Assembly: GCA_040220135.1 (NCBI GenBank)
Contig: JAVJTT010000025.1
Location: 62,001 to 126,000 of the forward strand
Reading direction: 5' to 3'
Source of the DNA: CAJXMH01 sp040220135
Lineage (GTDB): Bacteria; Bacteroidota; Bacteroidia; Flavobacteriales_E; Vicingaceae
DNA: 64,000 nucleotides
Numbering within the stretch: position 1 is the stretch's first letter; each line of letters begins with the position of its first letter. The notes under the pieces were generated by a model, which did no database searches, had not been told where the DNA came from, and was given only the letters and a program-made list of their open reading frames with translations. This document shows positions 34,525 to 44,051 of this stretch, one piece after another. A program made the translations under genes and the position numbers.

Positions 34525-34532
34525 TACCTTTG
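34525..34532 (+). promoter_or_regulatory. -7 box (TACCTTTG) of the propeller-kinase/LytTR operon
   Basis: This is an exact match to TAnnTTTG, 126 bp before the kinase ATG at 34658. Transcription from here would include two hairpins in the leader. Confidence 0.5.
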
Positions 34533-34576
34533 AGTCAGTTATTCAGTTAAGCAATCAATTGACATATTTGAAAACC

Positions 34577-34649
34577 GGCAATTGAAAAAACAATTGGCCC
34601 TGAAAAGAGGAATTGTTTAGTTTTAAGTCCAGCCAAAAGGCTGGACTTT
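34577..34649 (+). promoter_or_regulatory. two hairpins in the leader of the propeller-kinase gene
   Basis: The first hairpin (34577-34599) pairs GGCAATTG with CAATTGGCC around an A6 loop with one bulge. The second (34625-34649) is a clean 10-bp stem, AAGTCCAGCC / GGCTGGACTT, with an AAAA loop, followed by TCTTC. It ends nine bases before the ATG at 34658. It could act as an attenuator or block ribosome access; the weak U tract argues against a simple terminator. Confidence 0.5.
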
Positions 34650-34657
34650 CTTCATTT

Positions 34658-37561
34658 ATGTTACGAATTGTTCTACTTCTGTTTTATCTCATTGCCATGC
34701 TATCATTAGCAGCGCAAGAGCTTAGCTTTAAGCCTAAAGTAGAATATTTTAGCTTTCCTAATTCTGAATTAAATACTGATGAAATCACCGACATTCAAAC
34801 CGACCGAGATGGCTACGTTTGGATCATCAGTTTTTCTTCTATCTACAAATACAACGGCCATAAGTTTAAGAAATTAGAAAGCAAGCATATTGACCATGGG
34901 TCCTTTTTACGATTTCATGAATCCCCAAATGGAAGAAAATTTGTAATAGACTATTTGGGAAGTCTTTACTTCATTAAAAATGATAAACTGGAGCCTTTTG
35001 CAGATAATCTTGCGCTAAGAAAGGTTTCCACTCACCCAAAGTCAACACACATGCAATTTGACAAGCAAGGAGTGTTGCATACCAGTTCTCAAAGAATCGG
35101 TTATCATGTTCAGCTTAGGGATAGATTTAAACGAGTTACTCCTAGCGTAGATTTTCGAGGCTTTGGAGTGCGATTTCTAGACGACTACCCCTTTTACTTT
35201 TCTAATGGCAAGTTCTATAAAAAAAACACAAAAGGGTCTCCTGTTCAATTTGTTTTACTTGACACCAGTCTCACCCTTATAGATTCAATTACCATAGAAC
35301 AAAAAAGGACTTTCACTCCTGTTTCATTAGTTAAATTGGCTAATGGAAACTTCCTTTTTTCAACTGGCAAAGGCTCTATAATCGAGTTCAATCAAAATAG
35401 AATTATCAGAGAAGTTATTTATCCAGACTTAATCAACAGGCTGTTTACAGACAAGAATAACAACCTATGGATCAGTACCCTTAAAAAGGGAATTCACTTT
35501 TATAAAAATGCAAAGATCAATTACCAAGAGAAAGTTACGGTACTCGACAAAACTACTTCCTTTGTTTCGGCTCAAGATTACCAAGGTGGGCTTTGGTTTT
35601 ATACAGAAGGCAAAGGCTTGGGCTACATGGCTAACCCTAAAATGGACTATTCTAATGAAATTGAAGATTTAGTGATTCATCTTTCCAAGAATAAACTTTA
35701 CTATGCTTCAAATAAAACAATCTGGCAATACAACGAAAAGAGTAACTCTACTAAACGCTATGCCACTAGTAAGCATAAAAATCCTATTCTTTCCCTTTTT
35801 GAACTAAACCCAAACAAACTATTAGTGGCTTCCCATGGTGAATTGAGTCAACTAGAGAATGAAAAAACAACTCCTATTCACAGCATAAAGCTCCACGATG
35901 TTGGATCAGGCTTCCGGTCCTTTTTCCTCAATCGAGACATTAAAGACTCCTCACTAATTGTGGGCATAACTCGATATGAGTACTTTGTTTACGATCCCGC
36001 AGAAGACACTGCACATGTTTCAGAAATAATGCCTTCATTCCAATTAGGTGCCATGAAAAAGGGAGATACACTTTGGCTGAAAGGAACCAATGGATTGAGG
36101 TTAATGAAAGATTATCAAGAAGTAAATCTTGAAACAGATTTCCCTTACCGCAGCAGCCACGTTCGTTATAGCAAGTTTTTTATGGGTAAACCCTTTTTTT
36201 CCTTCGTGGGAAAAGGAATTTATTATTTTGCTCAAAATAACTTTATAGAAATTCAATACAAAGGATTGTCTCTGTTAGATTGTAAACTTGCTTTAGAAGG
36301 CGACTCTCTTTTGTGGGCTTTTTCCAATGATGCTAGTTTTACTATACGGCCTTCGAAAACAAGTCCCAGCGGATTTGAAACTAAATCCTACCCACCGCTT
36401 CCCAGAGTTGCCATAAAAAAGTTGGAGAGTAATAAGAAATACCTCTATTTAATCACACAACATCAACGAATTGCCAAAATCGCCTTTAATGATATTAGAA
36501 AGTCGAAGCCGGATGTCCCTAATGTTATTATTCATGAAGTAAAAACCCAAGACAGCACTTACTACCCGCCTACGAAAGCAATCGAATTGGCTTACGCTAA
36601 GAGGTCAATAGAATTTAATTTTGAGTGCTTAGACTTTCAGAATTTAAACCTAAGCTACCGGTATAAACTTTCGGGCTTGGAAGACAGCTGGAAATACACT
36701 TCAAGCAACCTTGCCAATTATGCCTCCATACCTGCAGGAACTTATAATTTCTTAGTACAATCTCGCTTTGGTCTGGGTGACTGGAGTGAAGCTACTTCCT
36801 TTCAACTTACAGTTATTACTCCATTTTGGCAACAAGCGTGGTTTATTATTTTAGGGCTCCTATTCATCTTGTTTCTCAGTGCTCAGATCATTGCTTATCG
36901 GTACAAAGTCATCTATAAAGAACAAAAGCTGACCATCGAAAGAATGCGGTCAGAACAAAAAGCAATTCGCGCTTTAATGACACCCCACTATATCTTTAAC
37001 TTTATTGCCTCTTTGCAATATTTAATTGAGGAAGAAACCAAGCAAAAGGCTAGTCGTTTTCTTGAACTTTTTGCAAGTTCTATGCGCAACATTTTAAAAC
37101 AGTCTGATACAAACTTCATCAGTGTAGAAAATGAGGTAGGATTCTTAAAAGAATACATTGAAATGGAGCAATTTCGATTGGAAGATTGTTTTGTATTTAA
37201 GATTGAAGTAGATAAATCCATTCAGCCCCAGGATCTTATTCCAACCTTTATTATTCAACCATTTGTAGAAAATGCCATACAGCATGGCCTTAAAGCAAAA
37301 GGAGAGAATGGAAAGCTAAACTTGAGCTTTAAAAAGGAAAAAGATTTCTTAAAAGTAAGTGTAAAAGACAATGGAGTAGGTAGAAACCAAGCGGCCTTAA
37401 CCAAAAATAAAACAGGCTCTTACAGCATTAATTTGATTAAAAGAAGGTTGAAAATTCACAATGGAAAAGAGGAAAATGTATTCTTCCAAGACCTAACTAC
37501 CGAAAACAATAAGGTGATAGGAACTGAGGTTATACTTTTGATAAAACTTCAGAGCAAATAG
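34658..37561 (+). CDS. two-component-system propeller sensor histidine kinase (LytS/YehU-type His_kinase domain)
   Basis: The ATG at 34658 is chosen because it gives a clean signal peptide (MLRIVLLLFYLIAMLSLAAQ); an in-frame TTG lies 45 bp upstream beyond a hairpin. The protein of about 967 residues has a periplasmic beta-propeller region (about 25-640, repeats such as DRDGYVWIISFSSIYKYNG and DKNNNLWISTLKKGI) and a Y_Y_Y domain (about 645-735, YRYKLSGLEDSWKYT). One transmembrane helix follows (about 740-760), then a cytoplasmic His_kinase domain with MTPHYIFNFIASLQYLI (H777) and a HATPase with PFVENAIQHGLK. Such proteins sense surface or periplasmic signals and phosphorylate the LytTR regulator encoded 22 bp downstream. 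Confidence 0.9.
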   Translation: MLRIVLLLFYLIAMLSLAAQELSFKPKVEYFSFPNSELNTDEITDIQTDRDGYVWIISFSSIYKYNGHKFKKLESKHIDHGSFLRFHESPNGRKFVIDYLGSLYFIKNDKLEPFADNLALRKVSTHPKSTHMQFDKQGVLHTSSQRIGYHVQLRDRFKRVTPSVDFRGFGVRFLDDYPFYFSNGKFYKKNTKGSPVQFVLLDTSLTLIDSITIEQKRTFTPVSLVKLANGNFLFSTGKGSIIEFNQNRIIREVIYPDLINRLFTDKNNNLWISTLKKGIHFYKNAKINYQEKVTVLDKTTSFVSAQDYQGGLWFYTEGKGLGYMANPKMDYSNEIEDLVIHLSKNKLYYASNKTIWQYNEKSNSTKRYATSKHKNPILSLFELNPNKLLVASHGELSQLENEKTTPIHSIKLHDVGSGFRSFFLNRDIKDSSLIVGITRYEYFVYDPAEDTAHVSEIMPSFQLGAMKKGDTLWLKGTNGLRLMKDYQEVNLETDFPYRSSHVRYSKFFMGKPFFSFVGKGIYYFAQNNFIEIQYKGLSLLDCKLALEGDSLLWAFSNDASFTIRPSKTSPSGFETKSYPPLPRVAIKKLESNKKYLYLITQHQRIAKIAFNDIRKSKPDVPNVIIHEVKTQDSTYYPPTKAIELAYAKRSIEFNFECLDFQNLNLSYRYKLSGLEDSWKYTSSNLANYASIPAGTYNFLVQSRFGLGDWSEATSFQLTVITPFWQQAWFIILGLLFILFLSAQIIAYRYKVIYKEQKLTIERMRSEQKAIRALMTPHYIFNFIASLQYLIEEETKQKASRFLELFASSMRNILKQSDTNFISVENEVGFLKEYIEMEQFRLEDCFVFKIEVDKSIQPQDLIPTFIIQPFVENAIQHGLKAKGENGKLNLSFKKEKDFLKVSVKDNGVGRNQAALTKNKTGSYSINLIKRRLKIHNGKEENVFFQDLTTENNKVIGTEVILLIKLQSK

Positions 37562-37583
37562 TATTGAATAAAAGTGATGAAAG

Positions 37584-38282
37584 ATGAAAACATTAATTCT
37601 AGATGACGAACCAATGCCAGCCAAACAATTGGCGGCCTTAATAAAAAGAAAGTTTCCTGAAATCAAATCTTGTGAAATAGTACAGTCAATAGAAAAGGCA
37701 AAATCTTATCTAGAAACAGAAGTGGTAGACATTCTCTTTTTAGACATTCAAATGAATGAGATGAATGGTTTTGAGTTTTTAAAAGAGACAGAACTACCTT
37801 CACAAACTAAAGTTATTTTTACTACCGCCTATCAAGAGTATGCGCTAGAGGCTTTTGAAGCAGATGCTTTTCACTACCTAGTAAAGCCAGTCACAGAAGA
37901 AAGCTTAAGTAAAGCGCTGAGAAAAGTAAAAAGACAAGAATCCGAAAACAAGAAAGTAAATGTTAAAAAAGGGTTTTTCGCTGTCTTCAATAACCACGAG
38001 CATCACATCTTAAAAACCAAAGATATTCTGAGGTTAGAGGCGTATGGCAGCTACACGAAAGTAATAACCAAAGAGGAAACCATTGTTTCCAGTAAGAATA
38101 TTGGTTGGAACGAAACCAAGTTGGACTCGGAAATGTTTGTTCGAGTGCACAAATCACATTTGGTGAACATCAATCACATCAGTCGTTTCTCAAAAAACGA
38201 CTACGTAGCCTTAAACAATGGAGACATTGTTCCGCTAGCGGCATCTAGACAAAAAGAATTAGACAAAGCCATGGGACTTTAG
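37584..38282 (+). CDS. LytTR-family response regulator
   Basis: The 232-residue protein has a receiver domain (1-120) with acidic pocket LDDEP, phospho-acceptor D54 in DILFLDIQM, the conserved Thr in KVIFTTAYQEYALEA and the Lys in HYLVKPV. It is joined to a C-terminal LytTR DNA-binding domain (about 130-230: ILRLEAYGSYTKVITKEE ... FVRVHKSHLVNINHI). It is the partner of the propeller kinase directly upstream. The convergent glycosidase gene overlaps its last four bases, so antisense interference between the two transcripts is possible. The target genes are unknown. Confidence 0.93.
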   Translation: MKTLILDDEPMPAKQLAALIKRKFPEIKSCEIVQSIEKAKSYLETEVVDILFLDIQMNEMNGFEFLKETELPSQTKVIFTTAYQEYALEAFEADAFHYLVKPVTEESLSKALRKVKRQESENKKVNVKKGFFAVFNNHEHHILKTKDILRLEAYGSYTKVITKEETIVSSKNIGWNETKLDSEMFVRVHKSHLVNINHISRFSKNDYVALNNGDIVPLAASRQKELDKAMGL

Positions 38283-40288
38283 AAATAGAGTTTTTGCTTT
38301 TCTTTTGGTCGAATTACGGGATCTTTAGGTCGAAAAGAAATATCTACTTCTTCCACCCTACCATCGGGCCATAGCTTCATTACCACAGACTGATACGGTT
38401 TAAATAAAACCGTTTTCTTGGTGGTATTCCCATTGATATGAAAGCTCAGCTCTCTTTCTTCACTCTTATCCATAAAAGATTGTCCGGAATAAATGGGATA
38501 CTGCAGATTTTTAGCTTTCGGCTGAGCTAGAAATATAAGATGCGTGCCATCAGGCTTAATTCTGCACCAGTATGCAGGTAAATTATCTCCAGTCACCAAT
38601 GGTTTTATCTGACTTACCTCCGACAATTGGCGAACAACATTTGCATAACTTTCTAATTCTTTTAGCAATTTAGGGTAAGCATCTGTTTTTGTTTTTGCCG
38701 GTTCTTTCAAGCTTGAAGACTTTAAGACAATTGGCAACCCTAGTTCTGCCAGTTCTGCAATTCGTTTTAACGCTCTATAATCCATGTAATCCACGTCAAT
38801 GTATAGCAATTTAAAAGCAGCATCCCCAACCCTTAATTTTCCATTTAAAAATTCAGCTTGTTCTAAGAAATGTCGATTTATCCAAAGCGGATGAAAGCCC
38901 TCTAACTCTTTTGGCGGTTGAATGTAGCGCATTTCATATTGCCCCCAAACCCAAACCCTTTGTCGTTCTGGTGGGTAAGCGCCGGCCATAATCCCATCTT
39001 CAAATGGGATGTAAACAGCCACATTCGAATAGGTTTCACCTTCTTGCATTAAAGCAGAGACTTTTTCTACATATTGGTTAAAGTCTGCTAAGTCATTTTC
39101 AAGACTACTTCCAGGACCAAAGTAAGTGGTGGCAAAAAAATCGATGCTATCAACTCCTTTGGGATTGTAAGGCATGCCATGATAAAAATGTTGATTTACT
39201 CCTTTTGCAAACATGGCATCAGCCACCATTTTTAGATCTGCTGTTTGTTCCTTTCGTAAAAAGGTAGCCGGAAAACCATACATGCAGGTAAAGCTTTCGC
39301 TTGATACCATATACTTTGAAGACAAGCAAGCTGAGGAGCTCACAATCCTAGAGTAATTGGGGTTATTTAGCATTGACTCGGTTTCGGGAATATCGACCAT
39401 GGAGTAAGTAGTCATCACATCGGTTGGAGAAGCCAAGCATTGTACCCTTGAAAAAGCCCCGAGATCTTTACACTGTTCTACAAAAGGTTCGTAAAAGCCT
39501 GACCGAACCAAAGTATCGAGCATCATCATGTAGTCGTAGCGAACATCCGGAAAAGAGTCTAGGCCTTTTTCCATATACGGAATAATGTCATACTTAAACC
39601 GCTTAAAAAAATATTCCTCGAAACCGTCGGTCCACACTTTGTTTTGCGAGTTTAACTTTATCTCCCAAGAGTCTGTAAACAAAGCTGATTTACTTCCTTT
39701 TAAGGCAGGCTTTAAGGCTTGAGCAATCGGTTTAGCAAACTGCTGAAAAGCTTCTTTGTCTAAATGATCAATCACTAAGAAGGTATCGGGCCAAGCCCAA
39801 GAAAAAGTAAGGGTTTGCCGAAAGGTGGTGTCTCCATAGATTTTTGTGGTATGAGCATAATCGATGTTATGACCAGCAGCTGGCCAAGCGCTACCAAAAG
39901 TAAAATCACAGACTAGCTCAATAGAGTCTGCATACTCTTTCGCGTAAGCCACGCTTTCAGTCCATTCTTCACTAAGCCACTTTTGTGCTGAAGTGTCAAT
40001 TCCATAAAAGCGATTGTATTTTCTGGCATACATTCTTTGATAACGATGAAGCGGATATACCCATGCAATTTCTACTGCCCCAAAGTTTTTTCTTTTTGCC
40101 CAATCAAGCTGATGTTTAATGTCTTCTTTCTTAATTTCGGTAGCAAACCACCACCAACGAACACCCGGTTTAGCGGAAGAATAAAATTTATTTCTCTCTT
40201 CAACTTTTGTATTGTCCTGCTCACTTTCTTTGCAAGAAGTAGAAAGCATGATACTTGAGACAAAAAACATCAGTAAGATAAACCTCAT
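38279..40288 (-). CDS. GH106-like (alpha-L-rhamnosidase-type) lipoprotein
   Basis: The 669-residue protein has a lipoprotein signal (MRFILLMFFVSSIMLSTSC). Its start resembles family 106 glycosidases: KPGVRWWWFATEIKKEDIKH and AKRKNFGAVEIAWVYP, followed by a TIM-barrel-like region with SIELVCDFTFGSAWP and a long middle part including VVDIPETESMLNNPNYSR and QHFYHGMPYNP. It is shorter than classical GH106 enzymes (about 1,000 residues) and lacks their C-terminal beta-domain, so specificity for rhamnose is not certain. It is anchored at the outer membrane or periplasm. It is convergent with the LytTR gene and lies near the GH28 gene, which fits pectin side-chain degradation. Confidence 0.68.
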   Translation of the reverse strand: MRFILLMFFVSSIMLSTSCKESEQDNTKVEERNKFYSSAKPGVRWWWFATEIKKEDIKHQLDWAKRKNFGAVEIAWVYPLHRYQRMYARKYNRFYGIDTSAQKWLSEEWTESVAYAKEYADSIELVCDFTFGSAWPAAGHNIDYAHTTKIYGDTTFRQTLTFSWAWPDTFLVIDHLDKEAFQQFAKPIAQALKPALKGSKSALFTDSWEIKLNSQNKVWTDGFEEYFFKRFKYDIIPYMEKGLDSFPDVRYDYMMMLDTLVRSGFYEPFVEQCKDLGAFSRVQCLASPTDVMTTYSMVDIPETESMLNNPNYSRIVSSSACLSSKYMVSSESFTCMYGFPATFLRKEQTADLKMVADAMFAKGVNQHFYHGMPYNPKGVDSIDFFATTYFGPGSSLENDLADFNQYVEKVSALMQEGETYSNVAVYIPFEDGIMAGAYPPERQRVWVWGQYEMRYIQPPKELEGFHPLWINRHFLEQAEFLNGKLRVGDAAFKLLYIDVDYMDYRALKRIAELAELGLPIVLKSSSLKEPAKTKTDAYPKLLKELESYANVVRQLSEVSQIKPLVTGDNLPAYWCRIKPDGTHLIFLAQPKAKNLQYPIYSGQSFMDKSEERELSFHINGNTTKKTVLFKPYQSVVMKLWPDGRVEEVDISFRPKDPVIRPKEKQKLYF

Positions 40289-40334
40289 GCAGTAAAAGTA
40301 TTAAGCCATTCTTTAAAATCCATAATTTCACCGT

Positions 40335-41525
40335 ATGAAGCGGATTATATCTTCTATACTTCTCGGCTTTTGCTTGCTGATTATTGGTTATGTCCTAGGT
40401 TTCTTAAGGCTTCCTTTGATTGAAATTCGAGAAAGCTTTTGGATTGGCTTTGGGCTGAGTATCAGTTTGTCAAGTTTACTTTTCCTGATTTTTACCCGAC
40501 AGAGGAAAATAAAAACTGTTCTTATCCTGCTAGGGCTAAGCACTATACTTTCAGTGTTATTCCATTTTTATTATTTCGATAAAACTAAAGAGCTAAAAGC
40601 AGCCAAAATTGAATTAATTAAAGAGAAAGCCGAACTTCAGGGAGAGAAATATGAAGCGCTTAAAAGTTCCCATTTGAAATTGGTTAGTAGTTTTTTAGAA
40701 GATATGTTTACCGAAGATTCTTTAGCTTCAAAAGACATCAAGCGACTATCTGATTTAAGCAAACACCTAGAGCCCCAAAACGTAACGATTTCTCAGCAAG
40801 ATAGTCTGGTGCAACAAAAACTTAGTCCTGGCAGAGGGCAACTCTTAAAGGGAATACTGTTGTTAGACTTGGATACAATGACCTTGAGTAAAATTTTTGA
40901 TGCAGTAAGTTTTAAATATGCGGATTTGAGGGGTGCTGATTTAAGAAAATCCTATTTAAAAGGCATTAATCTTAGTCGATGCAATTTAAGTGAAGCAAAG
41001 CTTAGCGGGGCTGACATTTCTCAAGCAAATGTCTCAAAAAGTATACTTATAAATGCCCAGTTTATAAACAGTAATTTGTCAAATTCAGCTCTTACTTACT
41101 CAAACTTAAGCTGGTCTAACCTAGACTCTGTTGACTTAAAGCATGCTAAAATTGACGGAGCAATTCTCAACTACATTAACTTAAGTCATGCCCGCTGTCA
41201 GCAAGCCAGTTTAAGGTGGGCAAGTCTAAGAAGTTCTATTATTATTGCAGCAAACTTTAAAGCAGTTGATCTTTTTGGATCTACAATCTCCTATTCTAAT
41301 CTAAAGCATACAAGCTTAAAATACTCTCGGTTGCGAAAAGCTGATTTTTTAGGTACATCCTTGAAAAATATATCTTTAGATAGCGTGGTAGTAGATAAAG
41401 ATTGGATTAAAGAACTAAAAGGGTTGAATCATCCTGATATTGAATGGTTAAAAGATAACTTTATTATTGTAAAAAAGACTCATGAATTTTTCCCGAAAGA
41501 TAAATTTTTCCTGAAGCCTAATTAA
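40335..41525 (+). CDS. membrane-anchored pentapeptide-repeat protein
   Basis: The 396-residue protein has three hydrophobic segments at the N-terminus (about 5-25, 33-53, 58-78), a helical stretch (about 85-150), and then roughly 150 residues of A(D/N)Lxx pentapeptide repeats (about 194-345: YADLRGADLRKSYLKGINLS, GADISQANVS). Such repeats fold as a right-handed quadrilateral beta-helix and serve as protein-interaction surfaces. The membrane part resembles voltage-free two-to-three-helix anchors seen in other bacterial pentapeptide proteins. No function can be assigned. Its 3' end overlaps the convergent lipoprotein gene by eight bases. Confidence 0.82.
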   Translation: MKRIISSILLGFCLLIIGYVLGFLRLPLIEIRESFWIGFGLSISLSSLLFLIFTRQRKIKTVLILLGLSTILSVLFHFYYFDKTKELKAAKIELIKEKAELQGEKYEALKSSHLKLVSSFLEDMFTEDSLASKDIKRLSDLSKHLEPQNVTISQQDSLVQQKLSPGRGQLLKGILLLDLDTMTLSKIFDAVSFKYADLRGADLRKSYLKGINLSRCNLSEAKLSGADISQANVSKSILINAQFINSNLSNSALTYSNLSWSNLDSVDLKHAKIDGAILNYINLSHARCQQASLRWASLRSSIIIAANFKAVDLFGSTISYSNLKHTSLKYSRLRKADFLGTSLKNISLDSVVVDKDWIKELKGLNHPDIEWLKDNFIIVKKTHEFFPKDKFFLKPN

Positions 41526-42504
41526 AGTTCTTCCTACTATTAAGTTTAACCGTAAAATTTTGAATTGCACGCTCAGTCTGCTTAAAAGGTAAGAGATAGA
41601 CATGAAAACTCCTTCTGTAATAAAGTTGTAAATCGTTCAAATAAGAGGCGAGTAATTGAGGGGGCCATTTAGTAGAACGCTTAATTTTGTACTTTCTCTT
41701 TAATATTTTGCCTATCTCCTGCCCTATTTCATTGTTCACAAGGTCAACATAATTATCCATGGCATTTTTATCAGGATCATGCAATTGATCATGGGTAAAT
41801 GAAGCCGTAATCAACTCTGGCATGTTATAACGTTCATGTAAGTCTGCTACCAGATCAGCCAAGTCCTCAGAGTAACAGCTCGTGATCAAAGCTTGAGCCG
41901 TAATGTGGTTAAAAGTATTGAGATATCCTTTCTCGCTGCTATCTCGTGCAGTTTGGTAGGCACTATTTGTGCTCTTTATTTTTTGGCTTGCTTGCTCAGC
42001 AAGATCAAAAAAAGCAACGTCTCCCCATCCAAATAAGTCATACCTTCTTCTTGCTAATAAGTATACCTCTTCAAGTTCTCTTCTCTGAGAAATTAATTGC
42101 GGATAGCGAACCAAAAAGGCAAACTTTTCATTCCAAGAGGCCTCTTGAATGTCCATAATTTCTTTTTGACTCACCCCCTTTTTCAAAACACTCTCCACCT
42201 TAAAAGCTCCATTGGTCAAGCTGAGTTGAACCTCTGTATTTAGAGTATCTCCGGGAATCGATTTTTTTCTTCCTTTAAAGTATTGTAAATCTACTTTTTC
42301 AGCCAAGTCATCAAGGTCTTTAATCCGGCTTGCTAAAAGGGCTGATGGAATATTTGTCAAATCATACTGAGAAGAAGGACTCACTTTTTCAACTGACTCT
42401 GAATCACAAGAAACTAAGACAGAAGCCATCAATAATAGTGCGATATAGTATGTTCTACTTTTCAAAATCTGCGATGGATCAAGGCTCTTTTTAAAAGAAG
42501 CCAA
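41518..42504 (-). CDS. lipoprotein with DUF6973-like C-terminal domain
   Basis: Starting at TTG 42504 (no ATG is available before the signal) the 328-residue protein has a lipoprotein signal with lipobox LVSC. A helical middle region (about 60-190) follows. The segment NTFNHITAQALITSCYSEDL ... VADLHERY ... AMDNYVDLVNNEIGQEIG (about 190-270) matches the pattern of DUF6973, an all-helical domain with conserved His, His-Glu and D-x-x-N-N residues found at the ends of secreted proteins and some polymorphic toxins. An enzymatic, phospholipase-like role has been suspected for such domains, but nothing here proves it. No immunity-like partner gene is adjacent. Confidence 0.6.
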   Translation of the reverse strand: MASFKKSLDPSQILKSRTYYIALLLMASVLVSCDSESVEKVSPSSQYDLTNIPSALLASRIKDLDDLAEKVDLQYFKGRKKSIPGDTLNTEVQLSLTNGAFKVESVLKKGVSQKEIMDIQEASWNEKFAFLVRYPQLISQRRELEEVYLLARRRYDLFGWGDVAFFDLAEQASQKIKSTNSAYQTARDSSEKGYLNTFNHITAQALITSCYSEDLADLVADLHERYNMPELITASFTHDQLHDPDKNAMDNYVDLVNNEIGQEIGKILKRKYKIKRSTKWPPQLLASYLNDLQLYYRRSFHVYLLPFKQTERAIQNFTVKLNSRKNFN

Positions 42505-42560
42505 ACTAAGAATAATTAAATTTTCATTTCCTTGTCAAATTAATTCTTCATTTTAGAGCT

Positions 42561-44051
42561 ATGAATCGTTTTCAACTAATGTTCGCCCTATTACTAATCG
42601 GTACTTCTATACAAAGTCAAGAGTTTAATATTCTAGACTTTGGAGCAAAAAGTAGTCGTAAGGTTTTGCAAACCAAAGCCATTCAATCAACCATTGACCA
42701 TGCTAATGAAGCAGGCGGCGGAAAGGTAATTCTTCCCAAAGGTGATTATTTAAGTGGTAGTATTGTGCTTCACTCAGACGTTGAACTTCATCTCAAAAAA
42801 GGGGCAACTTTATGGGGAAGCACAAATCCAGATGACTACATCAAACTAAATCGTTGGAAAGCCCTGATTATGGCAGACCAAGCAAAAAATATTAAGATTA
42901 GTGGCAAAGGTACTATTGACGGCCAAGGTGAAGCAGTGGCTTTACATCTAGACAGTTTGTTTTACATTGGGGAGTTGGATAGCAGTGATTACATTTTTCC
43001 TGAAAAAAGACCGAGTGTGAAAGTACGTCCTCAGCTTATTGAAATGGTGGATTGCCAAAATGTAGAAGTAATTGATGTGAAGCTGAAGAGTGCGGCTAGT
43101 TGGGTACAATCTTATTACAAGTGCTCACAGCTTAGACTAGATAATGTTACGGTAGATAGCGACACCTACTGGAACAATGACGGCATTGATATTATCGACT
43201 GCCAGAATGTGCAAATCACAAATTGTAACATCAATGCTTCTGATGATGGAATCTGCATTAAATCATATGGAAGACCATGGCACGGAAGCCCCTTTGTAGA
43301 CAGTTTATACATTGCCAACTGCAAAGTTAGATCTAGTGCAAGTGCAGTAAAATTTGGCACGGCTTCTCACGGTGGTTTTCGAAACGTTAAAGTAGAAAAT
43401 ATTAAGGTATTTGATACTTTTCGTTCAGCTCTTGCTTTAGAATCCTACGGAAATGGCTTCTTAGAGAACTTTGAGATTGACAACATCAAAGCCAAGAATA
43501 CCGGGAACGCCCTTTTTATAAGAATTGGCAAAGTCAACAAAGACGGTAAGGCCGGTACTTTAAAAAACATAAGCATTACAAATATGAAAGTAGAAGTACC
43601 CTTTGAAATACCTGACTTAGACTACAGGATTAGAGGCCCTCACCCCCCCTACTTTCACAATGTATTTCCCGCCTCCATTACGGGTCTACCGGAACAAGCG
43701 GTAGAAAATGTTACACTTGAAAATATTCAGATCACCTATCCGGGAAGAGCAAACAAGGCTTTTGCTAACCTGCCTTTGTCCAGACTAGACGATGTTCCTG
43801 AACAAGCAGAAATTTATCCGGAATTCTCCATGTTTGGTGAACTTCCTGCTTGGGCCTTTTATGTGCGCCATGTAAACGGAATAAGTTTTAAAAATGTTAA
43901 GGTAAAGCTCAAGAAGTCAGACTATCGTCCTGCTTTTGTTTTCGATGATGTTAAGCAGCTAAAACTAAAGGAGATTAGCATTAAAGGGGATTCCAAAAAG
44001 CAACAAATATTCTATCATAATACGGCCAAGAGCGAAATCAACTCTCCTTAA
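42561..44051 (+). CDS. GH28 polygalacturonase-like pectinase
   Basis: The 496-residue secreted protein (signal peptide to about residue 19) is a right-handed parallel beta-helix of family GH28. The catalytic motifs are present: YWNNDGIDIIDCQN (D207 and D210 in the NxD position), NASDDGICIKSYG (D228, D229) and GTASHGGFRNV (H270). The N-terminal FNILDFGAKSS and KVILPKGDYLSGSIVLHSDV are typical of exo-acting, Bacteroidota-type members. It cleaves alpha-1,4-galacturonic linkages in pectin, in the periplasm or outside. It is convergent with, and overlaps by 14 bases, the sugar-porter gene, and lies near the GH106-like gene. Confidence 0.9.
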   Translation: MNRFQLMFALLLIGTSIQSQEFNILDFGAKSSRKVLQTKAIQSTIDHANEAGGGKVILPKGDYLSGSIVLHSDVELHLKKGATLWGSTNPDDYIKLNRWKALIMADQAKNIKISGKGTIDGQGEAVALHLDSLFYIGELDSSDYIFPEKRPSVKVRPQLIEMVDCQNVEVIDVKLKSAASWVQSYYKCSQLRLDNVTVDSDTYWNNDGIDIIDCQNVQITNCNINASDDGICIKSYGRPWHGSPFVDSLYIANCKVRSSASAVKFGTASHGGFRNVKVENIKVFDTFRSALALESYGNGFLENFEIDNIKAKNTGNALFIRIGKVNKDGKAGTLKNISITNMKVEVPFEIPDLDYRIRGPHPPYFHNVFPASITGLPEQAVENVTLENIQITYPGRANKAFANLPLSRLDDVPEQAEIYPEFSMFGELPAWAFYVRHVNGISFKNVKVKLKKSDYRPAFVFDDVKQLKLKEISIKGDSKKQQIFYHNTAKSEINSP

